A stretch of DNA of 64,000 bases, from NCBI GenBank assembly GCA_012861695.1, contig JAAOOA010000279.1, positions 55,001-119,000 of the forward strand, in the 5' to 3' direction. Positions 1 through 15,100 of the stretch are shown here, in pieces. The position numbers were made by a program, and so were the translations under genes. Under the pieces are notes generated by a model. The model saw nothing but the letters and a program-made list of their open reading frames with translations. It was not told the DNA's origin and did not search any database. Numbering within the stretch: the stretch's first letter is position 1; each line of letters starts with the position of its first letter. Source of the DNA: Trematomus loennbergii. Lineage: Eukaryota; Chordata; Actinopteri; Perciformes; Nototheniidae.

Positions 1-124
1 CAGGTATCTCCCATCCGTCCCCTGCTGGGCCCTCAGCCAAACAGCAGCTTTGTTCAGCACGTGGGGGTCGATGCTGATGAAGGGCCGCGCCTGAAGGAAA
101 CATCGCAGCACGAACGCTGAGAGC
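1..124 (-). CDS. cd109: cd109 exon 25, cut by window start
   Basis: It starts after TCTCCCCAG and encodes [20 protein letters not shown], then [18 protein letters not shown]. It stays open to position 1, where no donor is seen, so the exon continues outside the window. Confidence 0.9.
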
Positions 125-3100
125 CTGGGGAGAGAGAGGATGGATTATGTTGGGAAAATACTGAATGTCCTCTTCCAACATGAGAGTAACATGATATCAA
201 AGGTATCCCAACTGTAGCTGTGAACATGACAGGATGTATGATTACCTAGAAGAGCATCAGGACTGTTTGAGGCATATGATAGCTATGTGATTAACATGAT
301 GATTCAGCCTCTATGGAGATAGACATATGACAAGCATGCTCATTTCTGACGTGGAGCTAATCTGAAGTAAACATTGAATACTGCTTTCTATTCCTCCATC
401 TTGTGACTGTGTAACTCCCTCTCTTGGATATCAGCATGTGAGGACACTGTTCAGGAACTAGTTGATGCTCTGTATGTGATGACTACTTCCATTCTGGAGA
501 GGATCACAGATACATGGATCCTGAGTTTTCTAACAGATTATATAGGTCTGCTATCATGCAAAATCCACGTTTTATTGATGTCTTTAATACATCAATATGT
601 GTCCCCGGTGTGTCAGGGAACTCACAAAGTGTCAGAAAATAAAACCCTCTCTCTTTTCCTCCGTACCCAAATCTCTAAAAACGGGGGAACAACGGAGCTG
701 ATCCAGATTTGTAATATCTGAAATGTGGGCGGCTTTACACCCACGGGCCAATCAGAAACGTTGCTATCAGAAACAATGAGACGTGTTCTGGAAGTAATAT
801 AGTCTGTGTTTACATTAGCATCGCTAACACTCAGAGCTAACCTTTTTTCTTTTCAAACCCAGAATCAGCACTTCTCTAACAGAGCTGAAATAGAGGGATA
901 TGAGGAATGTCTAAAATGCATGATCTGTTTGGTGTTTTGAGCAAAACACTTCATAGACATGTTTTTTTATATATTTGTATATATCTGAGACCTATAATAT
1001 ATGCCTAAAAATAGCATGATAGGAGATCTTTAATATGAGAGTCTGTTGAGGAGGCGTTCATGTTCTTTATGCTGCAGATATGAAGAACTTTAGACTCACC
1101 AGGTGCTTCCAGAGGAGTCCCTGTCTCCAAACGCACTGAAGGAGCCGTCGTCTCTCTGATAGGACAGCTCTCTCTCGTAACCTGCAGGACATCACAATCA
1201 GAATCAGGTTTATTGACACATGGAAATAATTTGGTGCATACGTTAGATTAGATTCAACTGTATTTTCATTGCACAGAGAATAAGATCACACATCCTCTGT
1301 TTTATTGATTATATTGTGTTGTTTTTGTGCTATTTTGCTTTTTGTGTTTTGTGTTCCTTGTACGGTGACCTTGAGCCTTGAAAAGTGCCTTTATAAATAA
1401 AATGCATTATTATTATGATTATTATAAATAGGACAACAAAATGCACTTAGCATCCAACCAAAAGTGCAAAAAAAACAGGAGTAAATTGCAGAGTGACGTC
1501 AAATGTAATACATAATAATAGTAATAATAGTAATAATAATAATAATATAACAATAATAATTATAATAATAATACATAAACAAAGTAAGAGGAACTGGGTT
1601 ACAAAAAAAGGAGCAAACATATAAATATTAATAAAATAGTTAAAAAATATATTATGACAAAAACAAGAAGAAATATTTGCAAGAATTCTTAAAATTCTAA
1701 AAAGTACAAATTGATTTGACAATTAACCCTGAAAACTCAAATATGTGGAGTATATCAGGGTTTATAATTAATATAATTTAGAATCGCATGGCATTGAAAA
1801 AAAAAAAAAAAAAAAATAATTAATTAAAATTTTTTTAAAGTTAGCCTATCATCCATCCTTACTATGGCATTTGCCACTTGATTGACGTGCAGGTAAGCCA
1901 GTCTGAGTTGTATTGTGCCATCTCCTCATCTGAAGCGCAAATGCGGCGCACTATTGCGCCACAGTTTTATCCGCCGTTTTGTCCACTAGCACCCCTCCCC
2001 CGCGCTCGCAACACAGATTGGGCAGGGGCGGCCCTGTAGGTAGATCTTTTGGGCTTGGTCATTTTAAAAGTAGCTCCCAAGCTGAAAAGTGTGGGCACCC
2101 CTGATCTAGATCATACTGCAGTCAGGGATGTGCAGAAAGTTTTGACATTCAAAAGTAAAATGAAAGTGAAAAAACAAGCGGCAGGCGAACATGTAAAATA
2201 TGGAAGTGTATCTCCTTTTTATCAATTTTAACTCAATTAGCTATATATTGCAATATGCTGTAATTTATGTTTATGCACCAAATGAATGTGTACGCACAGA
2301 ACGCAACAAAGGATAGACTTATATAAAGTAAAAAATGCACTTGCAGGATTCTTACTTTCTTTAGATTTGTGTCCTCATGGTTGATTGCACTTATTGTAAA
2401 TTTGATTTAAGTGTCAGCTAATTGAAATGTGATGTCAGTGTTAGCCGTGTTTACCCTTCTTCATGAAGTCAGTGGCTCTGGTGGTGGTCTCGGGGTCCGC
2501 CCGCCCCACAGCGTTCAGATACTGCAGGACGAAGATGTTCGGAGCGAAGTGGATCATGTTCTGTTCTCCGCATCCGTACGGCAGCCGGATCAGAGAACCG
2601 AGACCGCTGATGGACGGGCCGAGAATATCCCCTTCATCACAGAGAGAACATCCATCAAGGGTTATCCAGAAAGACCAGAATGCTAATGTGAATATACCTT
2701 ACCCCATATGCAGAGGTGGGAAGTAGTGGTACAAATACTTTGTTACTGTACTTAAGTACATTTTTCTGGTATCAGTACTTTACTCCACTACTTATTCTTC
2801 TGACGACTTTTTACTTTGACTTCTTACATTTTGAACCCAAATACCTGAACTTTCTACTTCTTACATTTTGAACCCAAATACCTGTACTTTCTACTTCTTA
2901 CATTTTGAACCCAAATACCTGTACTTTCTACTTCTTACATGTTGAACACAAATACCTGTACTTTCTACTTCTTACATTTTGAACCCAAATACCTGTACTT
3001 TCTACTTCTTACATGTTGAACACAAATACCTGTACTTTCTACTTCTTACATGTTGAACACAAATACCTGTACTTTCTACTTCTTACATGTTGAACACAAA

Positions 3101-6100
3101 TACCTGTACTTTCTACTTCTTACATGTTGAACACAAATACCTGTACTTTCTACTTCTCACATTTCCCAAACAGGCTGGTTCCTTTAGTTTGAATGTGTGT
3201 TTGGTGGCGTGATCATTATTATTTAGAGTCATTGCGTGCCTATTGATTTGAACACGATCCGTGTATCCATCATTTCCTGGTCTTCTCTAAAGAAGAGGGA
3301 CCAATGAAAACGTTGTCATGTTGCCGTTGTTCAGCATGGAAACATTCATTAGCTAAAAATGACATTATTGTTCTATTAATATAAAGGGAGGTCAGGTACT
3401 CTTTAAAACAGCTGCTAGTTATGGTACTTTTTACTGAAGTACATTTCAAAGCCTCTTTACTTTGACTTGAGTAAAGAAGTTTAGTCAGTACTTCTACTTT
3501 CACCAGAGTATTTTTAAACACGAGTCAACCGCTAAGCTAAAGGAGGCTAATGTTGGACTATAAAGGAACTAAAGCACGGTCACATGACTTCACGTCACCA
3601 CCATTTTTAAATCCACCAGCAGTACAATCAGTTAAAAGTGTCGTCAGTGCTAAAATGCTAACTCATTTCCGGGTTTAGGGACTCATTCCTGCAGCTCTCT
3701 ATTGACTCATCCCTGAAACAATGTTTTTTACCGGACTCATCCACCCCAAGTTTGTTTGAAGATATGCATTCATTTGATTTCCAATCCAAAAGGACCCTAG
3801 GACATAAAAAACTGAAGGACAGGGGAATAAGAAGGGCTAAAATGCTGACTCATTCCCACGTTTAAGGACTCATACCTGTACCACCATGTTGGATCAAGGT
3901 ATATCGTAACTATTTCATCAAGTGTTCAACTGAAGTCTTGTAAAAATGTACTGTAGGTGTTGTGAAGAAACTGCTAACATAGCTAATCAACAATCAGTAT
4001 TAGAGGCAAAGAACCTGACGTGATCATTTTTAAATCCCTTTTTGTTATTTTACAGGAATCCAAAGACCTCAGATGCTCATGGATCTGTGTTTGTTTCCCA
4101 GCAGGTCATGACTCAAGTGTTTTGTGTGTGTTTACATACCACCACGGTTACTGTGGCTCTCTCGCTGCCCTCAACAACGTCTGCAGGGAAGGAGAAGCTG
4201 ATCTCTCTGGAAACACTCGGCTGAGACGGAGAAACCTCAAGAAGCATCGAGGAGGAGAACGACTGCTCGAGACCTTCAGCCTGCAGCGGAAACATCACAA
4301 GAAAAACACCCAGACACAAACAAACGGGGTGAGTAAGACTTCTGGGAAAAAGCAGAGCTGTGAAAGGAGATCAGGAGTTTTGAGGCTAACATGTTGACAG
4401 ATCTGATAAACAAACTCTGACAGCTTTTACATCTTGCTGCTCACTTCACAGCTTCTTTCACTTTCACTTAAAAGCCTCAGATCTAATTGCTTCTGCTCAT
4501 ATCAATATGAAACACACAATGATGTAGTGCGTGCATCTTTGAAAAAGCTCTTATCCTTCCTGTTTTAGTTGCTTTTTACTGTTTTAAACCACAAAATGTA
4601 ACTTAATGGCTCTCATATATGTCATTTTGAAATCCCTCCATTGGATCAACATTATTTCACTTCTCATTTCTGACTTCCACTCTGTGATTTGGGTAAGCTT
4701 CTTTAAACATACCCATTTTGCAGATTCTGTGTGCTATATATACTACAAAATGTACGTCAATGGACCTCAATCATCAAATGTAAGAGTTTCTTCACTGCAG
4801 TCCACATTATTTTACTTCCTGTTTCTTTGATTTTCACCTTGACGAGCACCGTCTTGGTCACCATGTCGGACGCCGCCGCTGACAGAGCTTTCACGGAGAC
4901 GCTGATCTCCCCGAGGACCAGCGGCCTGATGGGAATGAGGACAGTTGCGCCGCGCTGACTCCCAACGGACACTTTGCGAACATTTGGCATCGGAAGCTCT
5001 CCATTGTCCGGGAACACAAACTCAAAGGTGTCATTCTCTACAACAATCACCCTGACCTGTAGACAAAGAGACAGAGGAAGAACCACCCAGATCACATGAA
5101 ACACACAATACCAAAGAGAGGGCGAGGACACAAAAGAGCCATGTTATTGTAGGAAAATATCAAATTTAAGACCGACTTCTTACTCTTTTGGGTGCTTTAT
5201 TTTAATTTCTAATCTACTATATATTTTTTGTAATGTTATTATAGTGTTATTAATATAGTTCGCTATGTGTGTTTTTTACTTTATGTATGCACCACTGTAG
5301 CAGGACAGGGGAAAAAGTAAACACACTCCTACAGATTCCCTGAGAAAAAGGGGAGTGGCTAATCAAGCCACCCCTGAGAGAAGCTGGAGGAAACCAATCA
5401 AGGAAATGATTGGCACCTGTGTGCTGTTAAAAGGAGAACAGCATGTCATTCAAAAGAAAAGGAGAAAGAACCAAGAGGAAGTCGGATCTAGCAAGGAAGA
5501 AAGTGGATTCTTATGGACTTCATCAGAGAAATCAGGCTATTTTTGGGAGTTTTGCCACTGAACCCAGGAGCTGTTGGGGAAACATTTAACTTTCCCAGTT
5601 AAAACCTGCAATCCGGTGATCTACTCTGGCCTGTCACCCTCAGATAAGTTATTCTCACTACACCAATATCATTTCCCCTCCTCTTGCACTCTACACACAC
5701 ACACACACCACACTCTGGACTTTACTTTCACACATCCCTATCCCCTGAACTACACTCTTAAACTGAGTGACAAAGGACAAAAAATACTTCTTATTAGGTT
5801 AGATATTTAGAGGAATGCTGAGGAAGAGCCTGGTTGCTCTAAATGTGCAGAAAGTATGTTTTTTAACTAAAAATGTATGAACTCCGTAATTATATATCTG
5901 TATTTGATACAGCTCTAATTGGCTTGCTATCCATTGCAAAAGTAGCTGAGGCTCACGGAGATTATAGTATTTAGAGCAATCCACCATACCTTATAAACAT
6001 CTGTGTTCCAAATAATAATCTATTTTATTTACTGCTTATGCTGCAGCTCCCATACTTTTTACTTAAGTACATTTCGAAGCCCATAGAGAGGCGAAGTCCC

Positions 6101-9100
6101 TCCCTTTCCGGGGGACCTCCATGGGACCTTATTTCGGGAAAATTATGTATTGAAGTCAATGGAGAGAGAAAACTTATCTTTCGATCCCGTTTGAATTGTG
6201 CCACGTATGATGTTTGTCAATCTTAAAAATAATTTCCACGTCAAAAAAGTCACCGTTTGTCGTAAAACTGTTGAAATATAAGACTATGAAATACGCAACT
6301 AGAAAGACTACAAATCCCAGAGTCGCGTAAGTGATGTCACTCATAACTGATGTCACAATTGTTTTCCTCCACTAAAATAGAGATAGCTAAGATACCTGTG
6401 TGCTTAGTACCAGGTTGTAATTATACCAGCAATGGGTCTTCTTGCTCGTTCTTTCGCTTCCCGTCTGATGAAAGGACCAGGAGTGGCTGGATCAAGTTAG
6501 CTACCTAGCTAGTAGCAAGCACGTTAGTTAGCATTACAGCCGTCTTAGCTTTGTCATTTTTATTAGCCTTAACATGAAGTAACATGAAGTAACCCAAAAT
6601 GTTAAACAGTAAGAGTAGTAGTCATATTTCGTGAACTCTTTGAAGAGTACTGTCACACCGGTGTGATCATTCTATAATACACTGTTTAAGCCCGGATGCC
6701 CCCGGGGGAGACATGCTAACGCTACATTAGCATCGGCGATCTTTTCTACTTCATGCTATCTGCACAAATGGTTAACATTGAACATTAAAAAGATCAGGCA
6801 GTTCAGGGAGAATCGAAGGAAGGCAGGCAGGCAGCTTTGCATGACATTCTTCTGGACGTGTTTCATTGTGGTGATAGTGAGGGTTAGTCCATCCTTTTTT
6901 TGGCAAATAAGGTCCCATGTGTTCCACCGGAAAGGGAGGGACTTCGGCTCTCTATACTTCTTTACTTTTACTTGAGTAAAGAAGTTTAGTCAGTACTTTT
7001 AGCAGAGTATTGTTAAACAGTAACACGAGTATATGCACTTCTACTTGAGTAAAGGATGTGTGTACTTTTGCCCTCTCTGATGCTCAGATATCCAATATGC
7101 AAAGGATTGAGTCTTTTTTTTTGGGTGAAAAAGCCAACTGACCTCCAGGTCCTGAGAGAGGTAGTTGAACAGAACGATCTCCAGCAGAAGCTCCTCTCCT
7201 CGGATGATGTACGACGGCACGTTCAAGGACAGGAAGAAATCCTGGAACACTGTGAGCTGCAGGAGGGTCACATGGGAACTCATTAGGTTTAAAAAAACAC
7301 TAACAACTGCAATATGCATGGTTTATACCAATAATAATTACATTTCCACGTTAAAAATGGCATAATATTAGGGATTTCTACCAAAGCAAATACTTACATT
7401 TTTTACATTATGGCTGTTTTTACTCCAAATAATAATAAAAGGAATTCAGAGAGTCAAAAAGTGATTTGAAGCGAAGTCAGAAAAATAACAATTATAGATA
7501 TCCATAATCGTTTCAAAACAGGGGTGTCAAAGTTAGGACTGTTGCAATAATAATAAATATACATTTTGTATAAAGCAATCATATTTGTCCACTCCCAAAT
7601 TGATCAAGTTTTCAAAAATCTGGAAAATATCCCATTAAAGGTAGCCTACATTCAAAACAGATAAAGAAATTGGGATTTAGTTAACTATGAACATCATGCA
7701 TTTGAATCGATTGACATCCCTTATCCAAACAAAGAAAAGGTTAAAATCAATAAACAAACATTTGTTTTACGATGGTTACTCTTGTATTTTGGGGATTATT
7801 ATTTAGTCTTGTACTATAGTGAATTAAATACCTTAGCAGGCATGTTTACGATGCCCAGGCCGAGGTTCTCAGACATGACGAAGGCGGTGGCTTCCCACGT
7901 TGTGATGCTGTCAGGTGCAGTCAGAGTAATATCTGCTGAGTCGGAATCGCTGCGAAAACAGAAAAAATGTTTTAATAAATATAGTGATAATGGTTAACAG
8001 AGAGTTAAACTATTGTTTTAACCCAAAATGAGAAGACTAAACGTCATCACGGCCAACCTAGCAGCTTTTAGCTTAGCGGTGGTGACGTGAAGTCATGTGA
8101 CCGTGCTGTAGTTCCTTTATAGCCCAACATTAGCCACCTTTAGCTTAGCGGTGGTGACGTGAAGTCATGTGACCGTGCTGTAGTTCCTTTATAGCCCAAC
8201 ATTAGCCACCTTTAGCTTAGCGGTGGTGACGTGAAGTCATGTGACCGTGCTGTAGTTCCTTTATAGCCCAACGTTAGCCACCTTTAGCTTAGCGGTGGTG
8301 ATGTGAAGTCATGTGACCGTGCTGTAGTTCCTTTATAGCCCAACATTAGCCTCCTTTAGCTTAGCGGTGGAGACGTGAAGTCATGTGACCGTGCTGTAGT
8401 TCCTTTATAGCCCAACATTAGCTGCCTTTAGCTTAGCGGTGGTGACGTGAAGTCATGTGACCGTGCTGTAGTTCCTTTATAGCCCAACATTAGCCGCCTT
8501 TAGCTTAGCGGTGGTGACGTGAAGTCATGTGACCGTGCTGTAGTTCCTTTATAGCCCAACATTAGCTGCCTTTAGCTTAGCGGTGGTGACGTGAAGTCAT
8601 GTGACCGTGCTGTAGTTCCTTTATAGCCCAACATTAGCTGCCTTTAGCTTAGCGGTGGTGACGTGAAGTCATGTGACCTTGCTGCAGTTCCTTTATAGCC
8701 CAACATTAGCCACCTTTAGCTTAGCAGTGGAGACGTGAAGTCATGTGACCGTGCTGTAGTTCCTTTATAGCCCAACATTAGCTGCCTTTAGCTTAGCGGT
8801 GAAGTCATGTGACCGTGCTGTAGTTCCTTTATAGCCCAACATTAGCCACCTTTAGCTTAGCGGTGGTGACGTGAAGTCATGTGACCGTGCTGTAGTTCCT
8901 TTATAGCCCAACATTAGCTGCCTTTAGCTTAGCGGTGGTGACGTGAAGTCATGTGACCGTGCTGTAGTTCCTTTATAGCCCAACATTAGCTCCCTTTAGC
9001 TTAGCGGTGGTGACGTGAAGTCATGTGACCGTGCTTTAGTTGCTTTATATCCCAACATTAGCTTTTTACTTCAGAAATCATAAAGTGGCGTTAATATGTG

Positions 9101-12100
9101 GAGATTATCTGCTGAACTAAACGTCTAAGTATCATACACGTTTGTTTGAACCATTATTTTCTGCAATAATCTAAAATCACATGGAGGAATCCCATTGGAC
9201 CAGGGAGATGCTGCCTTCAGGGTTAACACAGAAATACAACATCCCTGCACCGCTCTCATTATATTTCTAAAGCTTTACCCTGTGTATTTGTCCATCCAGA
9301 TCCAGGTCTCCGGAAAGTTCCAGCGCTCTCGTGGCTCCACTCGATGCTCCATATTTGAATCGTCATATTTGAATACCATTTCATTAAATATTCCCTCGCC
9401 CTCTGTTTAGAAGACGAGGATTGTTTATATTAGAATCAGATGGACACAACTTTTTTTAAATGCAAGATTTTGATTGACATTGATTGTTAAAACTTACCAA
9501 ATTCAGGCCTCAGTGGATTCCACCTCATGTTTAAAGTGGCGTCAGTCAATGCCACAAGGTCACATGTCTGCAGAAAGACATTAAACATTTAAAAAAAATA
9601 CTAATTTCAATCCACATTTAGGTGAAACGCTTATAAGTTCTTTAGAAGGAGCTTCAACAACATTCATTTGGCTTGAATGGAAAGAAAATCATCATTAATT
9701 ATCATTAATTCAGTTAGTTACACAGACAGCTCTACTTCTTCTAAAATCAAGACTGAAGACCTTTATGTTTGCCGCTGCTTCATCTTAACTCAAATAACTA
9801 GTAATATTACATTTCAGCTTGTTTTTATTTGTAATATCTTAGGCTCCGTCCACACGGAGACAAAACGGGTTGTATCTGCTACAGTTCTCTATCTTATAGA
9901 GACTGTTCGTCCACACGAGGCCGACACGGAAACGCGGTAACGGAGCCCTCAAACGATAACGCATCCCAAGGTGGATCTGCGGACGAAACGCTCTGGGGGG
10001 GCAAACGGCTCCGTGTGTACGTCCTATACGATCATTTCCTGATAACGATGACGCCATAGCCCTGCCTCTCCCCACCTCTGCTGCTCACCCCCGCGTCACC
10101 CGATTAAACTCCATATCATGTTCCAAACCACATTAAGGATTATTTCTGAAACAGTATGGAGCTCAAACTCTTTCTCTCTCTCAGGTTTACCACAAGGTGA
10201 GTTCCTTTTTTATTTCCTGCTTCTTCACACATACTCTCTCCAGTACAGGTTAGCTCTGAGTGTTAGCGATGCTAATGTAAACACAGACCATATTACTTCC
10301 AGAACACGTCTCAGTTTCTGAGAGCTACGTTTCTGATTGGCCCGTGGGTGTAAAGCCCGCCCACATTTGAGTAATGTCGTCATGACGCAGCAAATCTGGA
10401 TCAGCTCCGTTGTTCCCTCGTTTTTAGAGATGTGGGTACGGAGGAAAAGAGAGAGGGTTTTATTTTCTGACACGTTGTGAGTCTCCTGACACACCGGGGA
10501 CACACCGGGACACACCGGGAACACAAGTTGATGTATAAAAGACATAAAAAAATGCATTTTGCATGATAGGACACCTTTAATACTGTGTTGTGTCTCTAAC
10601 GAGGCTAACCTTGAAGACGGAGTACGGATCTCCAATTGTCATCTCCCCATAGTGGGTGTCGGCCGTTGAAACGCCGTACTCCTTCATCTCCTTCAGCACC
10701 TGTGAATGGGAAAGATATGAACAAAGATATAGCAGCTACTGTTGTATCCCACTAAGAGCAACAATACAGGGAGAGCACTTATTCAGAGGTGGGAAGTAGT
10801 GGAGCACAAATACTTTGTTACTGTACCAAGTACATTTTTCTGGTATCAGTACTTTACTCCACTACTTATTTTTCTGACAACTTTTTACTTTGACTTCTTA
10901 CATTTTGAACACAAATACCTGTACTTTCTACTTCTTACATTTTGAGTACAAATACCTGTACTTTCTACTTCTTAGATGTTGAACACCAATACCTGTACTT
11001 TCTACTTCTTACATTTTGAACCCAAATACCTGTACTTTGTACTTCTTACATTTTGAACCAAATACCTGTACTTTCTACTTCTTACATGTTGAACACAAAT
11101 ACCTGTACTTTCTACTTCTTACATTTTGAACCCAAATACCTGTACTTTCTACTTCTTACATTTTGAACCCAAATACCTGTACTTTCTACTTCTTACATTT
11201 TGAACCCAAATACCTGTACTTTCTACTTCTTACATGTTGAACACAAATACCTGTACTTTCTACTTCTCACATTTTGAACCCAAATACCTGTACTTTCTAC
11301 TTCTTACATTTTGAACTCAAATACCTGTACTTTCTACTTCTTACATGTTGAACACAAATACCTGTACTTTCTACTTCTCACATTTCCCAAACAGGCTGGT
11401 TACTTTAGTTTGAATCGGTGTTTGGTGGCGTAGTCATTATTATTTAGAGTCATTGCGTGCCTATTGATTTGAACACGATCCGTGTATCCATCATTTCCTG
11501 GTCTTCTCTAAAGAAGAGGGACCAATGAAAACGTTGCCGTTGTTCAGCATGGAAACATTCATTGGCTAACAATGACATTATTGTTCTATTAATATAAAGG
11601 GAGGTCAGGTACTCTTTAAAACAGCTGGTAGTTATGGGTACTTTTTACTGAAGTACATTTCAAAGCCCTCTTTACTTTTACTTGAGTAAAGAAGTTTAGT
11701 CAGTACTTCTACTTTCACCAGAGTATTTTTAAACACGAGTATCTGTACTTCTACTTGAGTAAGGATGTGTTTACTTTTGCCCTCTCTGCACTTATTGTTT
11801 AAAACCTGTTTGAGCGAGCTGGGGTAAAAACAGGGCCGTCCCTCCCTACAGGCCGATCACGCAGACTGCGTGGGCCTCACCTTGCGGAGGGGGCCTCACC
11901 TTGCGGAGGGGGCCTCACCTTGCGGAGGGGGCCTCACCTTGCGGAGGGGGCCTCATCTTGCGGAGGGAGCCTCGACTGAGCCGCAAATGTGGCGCACCTA
12001 TGCGCTTATGCGGCGCAATTAGTGTGGCACGGTTTCGCGGCTGCGAGGCTCCACTAGCATCAGACTGAAGACCCATCAAACTTCTTTTCTTGTTTCTAGT

Positions 12101-15100
12101 TCATAAAAGTATTCTAAATTATGATTATGAGAGAACAGAGTGCTACAATGCTATTCACCTTACTCTTTACCTTAACTAGGACCTTCTGCATTGCCTTGTT
12201 TTACATTTCGTTTTAGGGTGGAAGTGCAATAACTTAGAATCGCTTGTTTTATCAACCTTTACTTTTCTGAGAAACGTTTTTTTTAAAGGGTTTCTTATAT
12301 TCATTTTTAATACTTTTCTGGGGAGAACGTAACCATTTGGATTCCTTATATCTAATAACTCTCTCTAAATAACTCATAGGAGCTTTGAAGATCTGCTGGC
12401 TTTTTACAAAAAGCACGCCAACAATGTTTTTATAAATACTCTCACTGCCATAACACTGTTTGACGATAGCTAGCTAGTGACATAGACTGCTAACATTTGC
12501 TAACAAGCTAGTAAGATAGTAAGCAAATGTTAGCTAGCTTGTTCAAAAGTAGCTAATTTTAGGCAGCGCGCTTGCTAACCAGACAAACAGGAAGTGGAAA
12601 GAGGAGAGGGGCTGCATGAAATGAATATAACTATTCTCAAAGTCTAGCATGCAAAAGGAAGGTGGATAGATCTAACTGAGACTCTGCTCTCAAAGACTCA
12701 GAACTCTTTGACTTGTTCATTGCAGAATTTCCACCACATGTTAATAAACAAACAAGCTCCCGTTCAGAATCCTTACCCTCTTCATGGTGATGTCGTTAGA
12801 TCCCAATAACTTTGAGGCCTTGTCGACCACCAGGATCCCGACCAGAGACTGTTTTTCTGCCACTTTCACCTTCAGAGTGACTTCCTCCTTCGGCTCCCTC
12901 TTTGATTCACTCCAACTCAGAGACACCTGCCAATGAACATATTACCATCATCACATTGTCGTGTCAAATGATCAAATAATCATTTAAAACATATAGGGTT
13001 ATACTCTGATTGCCTTTTACTCTGTTAAATTGTATTTGTAGTCTTGTATGTGTTTACATTTCAGGAGGCGAAGGAAGTAAAAGATGGATATTTAAATGGT
13101 TAAAGGGGGGTTTGATGGTTTAATGATGGGATGTAGGACGAGTTGTTTCCTCATGAATATATAGAGAGACTGTCAGCAGAACTTCTTTATCCTCTGAGGA
13201 TGAAGCTGCTCTGTTCCTGCTTTTCAGATCGATTTCACTTGTATATTGACTTTCTTTATTACTTTATTAAATATAACAAAAGACAAACTTTGTCCATGAA
13301 ACATTTATCAGTTTCTCTTAAGAATGTCCTCCATACACATCACACATAATCATTCACCACTTTATTCAACCACATCAGTGCAACTACAATACATTCAGCA
13401 ACTTAGCCATCAGGTTTTGTCACAAAAGTGGTTTTAATAGGTGGTAAATGTTGACAAATGATAAAATTCAGTTTTTTGGCCGTAAATATCACTGTAAGGC
13501 ATATACAGTGAGTCTAAATGCTGTAAACATCTGCTGTTTAGGGATGGCTTAAGGAGATATTTGCCTAAACTGAGCAATTACACAGTTTCAGACTGACAGT
13601 ATGATAATTATTATAATTTCAATATTTAAGCATGCACACCTGTTTTAGTAGGAACCCAAATACAAGTTTGATCCTGATAATGTGCATATTTCCCCTTTAA
13701 CATCTTAACAAAGGACCTCATCCATTAAACTACCTTTAAGAAAGTTATATGTCACTAACACCAGACAAATTCTTAAAGCGTCGTTTGCAACCAATTTAGT
13801 AACTAGACGACCATTTATTTAATAAAACAGTCAGATATATTATACTTCTGCTGCGTTCACACCGGACGCGATGCGAATATTCGCTTCGCTCTAATCACTC
13901 TTATCGCATCGCTCTAAACGCTCGAGTTTCACCGCGGCTGTCAGCTGTTTACTCGCATCATTCAAACAAGACGAGCTGGCTCGGGGGCTACAACTACAAC
14001 AAAATGAACATATTTACCGTGATTTAATTGTAATACACGTTTCAAATTAAGCCGAAGTAACAACATACTGATACCGGTTAGTAAAAACCATGAATTAATG
14101 CTTTGACAAGTCTGCAGACAGACGGCAGGCGAAAAACCTTTTTAAAATGCGTGTTTTCTGAATGGAGATCGCTAAGCTAACGTTGCATATTCTCCGACCG
14201 TCACACTCACAACAACGGCCTACAGACATAAATAAACAGCGACTGTATTCACCATGACACAGGCAGTCTGTGGTTTGTACTTTAACTTTTGTCTAGTTTC
14301 TGAACATATGAGGAGCTGTGAGCTCTGAGTGCTAACAGCTAACGCTGATATTTTGGTTTTCTGGTTCAACGTCAGTACGGCAGGCTGAGATCCTCACCGC
14401 TGTTTGGCTACCGCGAGATCGCGTCATGCGAATTTGACGTTCGAGTTGAAAAAATTGAACTCGAAAGGTTATCGCGGCCCCCTCCAATAACCTCAATCAC
14501 GCTGCGGCATTACCATCAACCGCATCATGCGCGCCGCCGGAGTGAATTTGCGTCTGTCCGCGTCTTTGCATTAACTTTACATGTAATGCGCCGCCCCCCA
14601 AAAACCGCATCGCGTCCGGTGTGAACGCACCATTAGACTCTTATATGCCATCTTTTCAAGCATTTAATTGGCTTCAGATTACATAAAAGTTAAGGCTTAT
14701 CACCAACTTGCTAATACAAAGCTAGTTAGCATTAACTTCACTTTACTGTGCATTGGTTTTACTAACTTAATAACACATTTACTCACAATACAAGAATAAC
14801 ACAACTTAAGTATCACTGTGTCCTTTTTTTAAACCATAATTTTAAACACCTGAGACGACTCACCTGGTTTTGTAGAGTTTGTGTGATGGGTAATGCATGA
14901 CATTGTTAACGATCTCTCCACTGGGATGCACGCAGTAAACGATGATGCAGGCCACAGGAGCCCAGGTGCTTTCTGGGAACAGGACGACAACACCAGAGCT
15001 TTTCCCAGCAGACACCACCTGACCTCTGGACATCACCTTTAAAACACAGAAGGTAGACGTCAGAACCGCCATTATCTTATTTATTTTCAAATCAAAACTT

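Noticed and set aside
4020..4397. 125-codon plus-strand frame
   Set aside because: Shadow of cd109 exon 22 on the other strand, which has clear homology and splice sites.
5296..5800. Possible solo LTR starting TGTAGCAGGACAGGGG
   Set aside because: A plausible start and promoter-like region, but I could not find a matching end or a target duplication.
8050..9062. Regularly spaced repeat resembling a CRISPR array
   Set aside because: Units are contiguous 72-bp tandem copies with no unique spacers, in a vertebrate intron.
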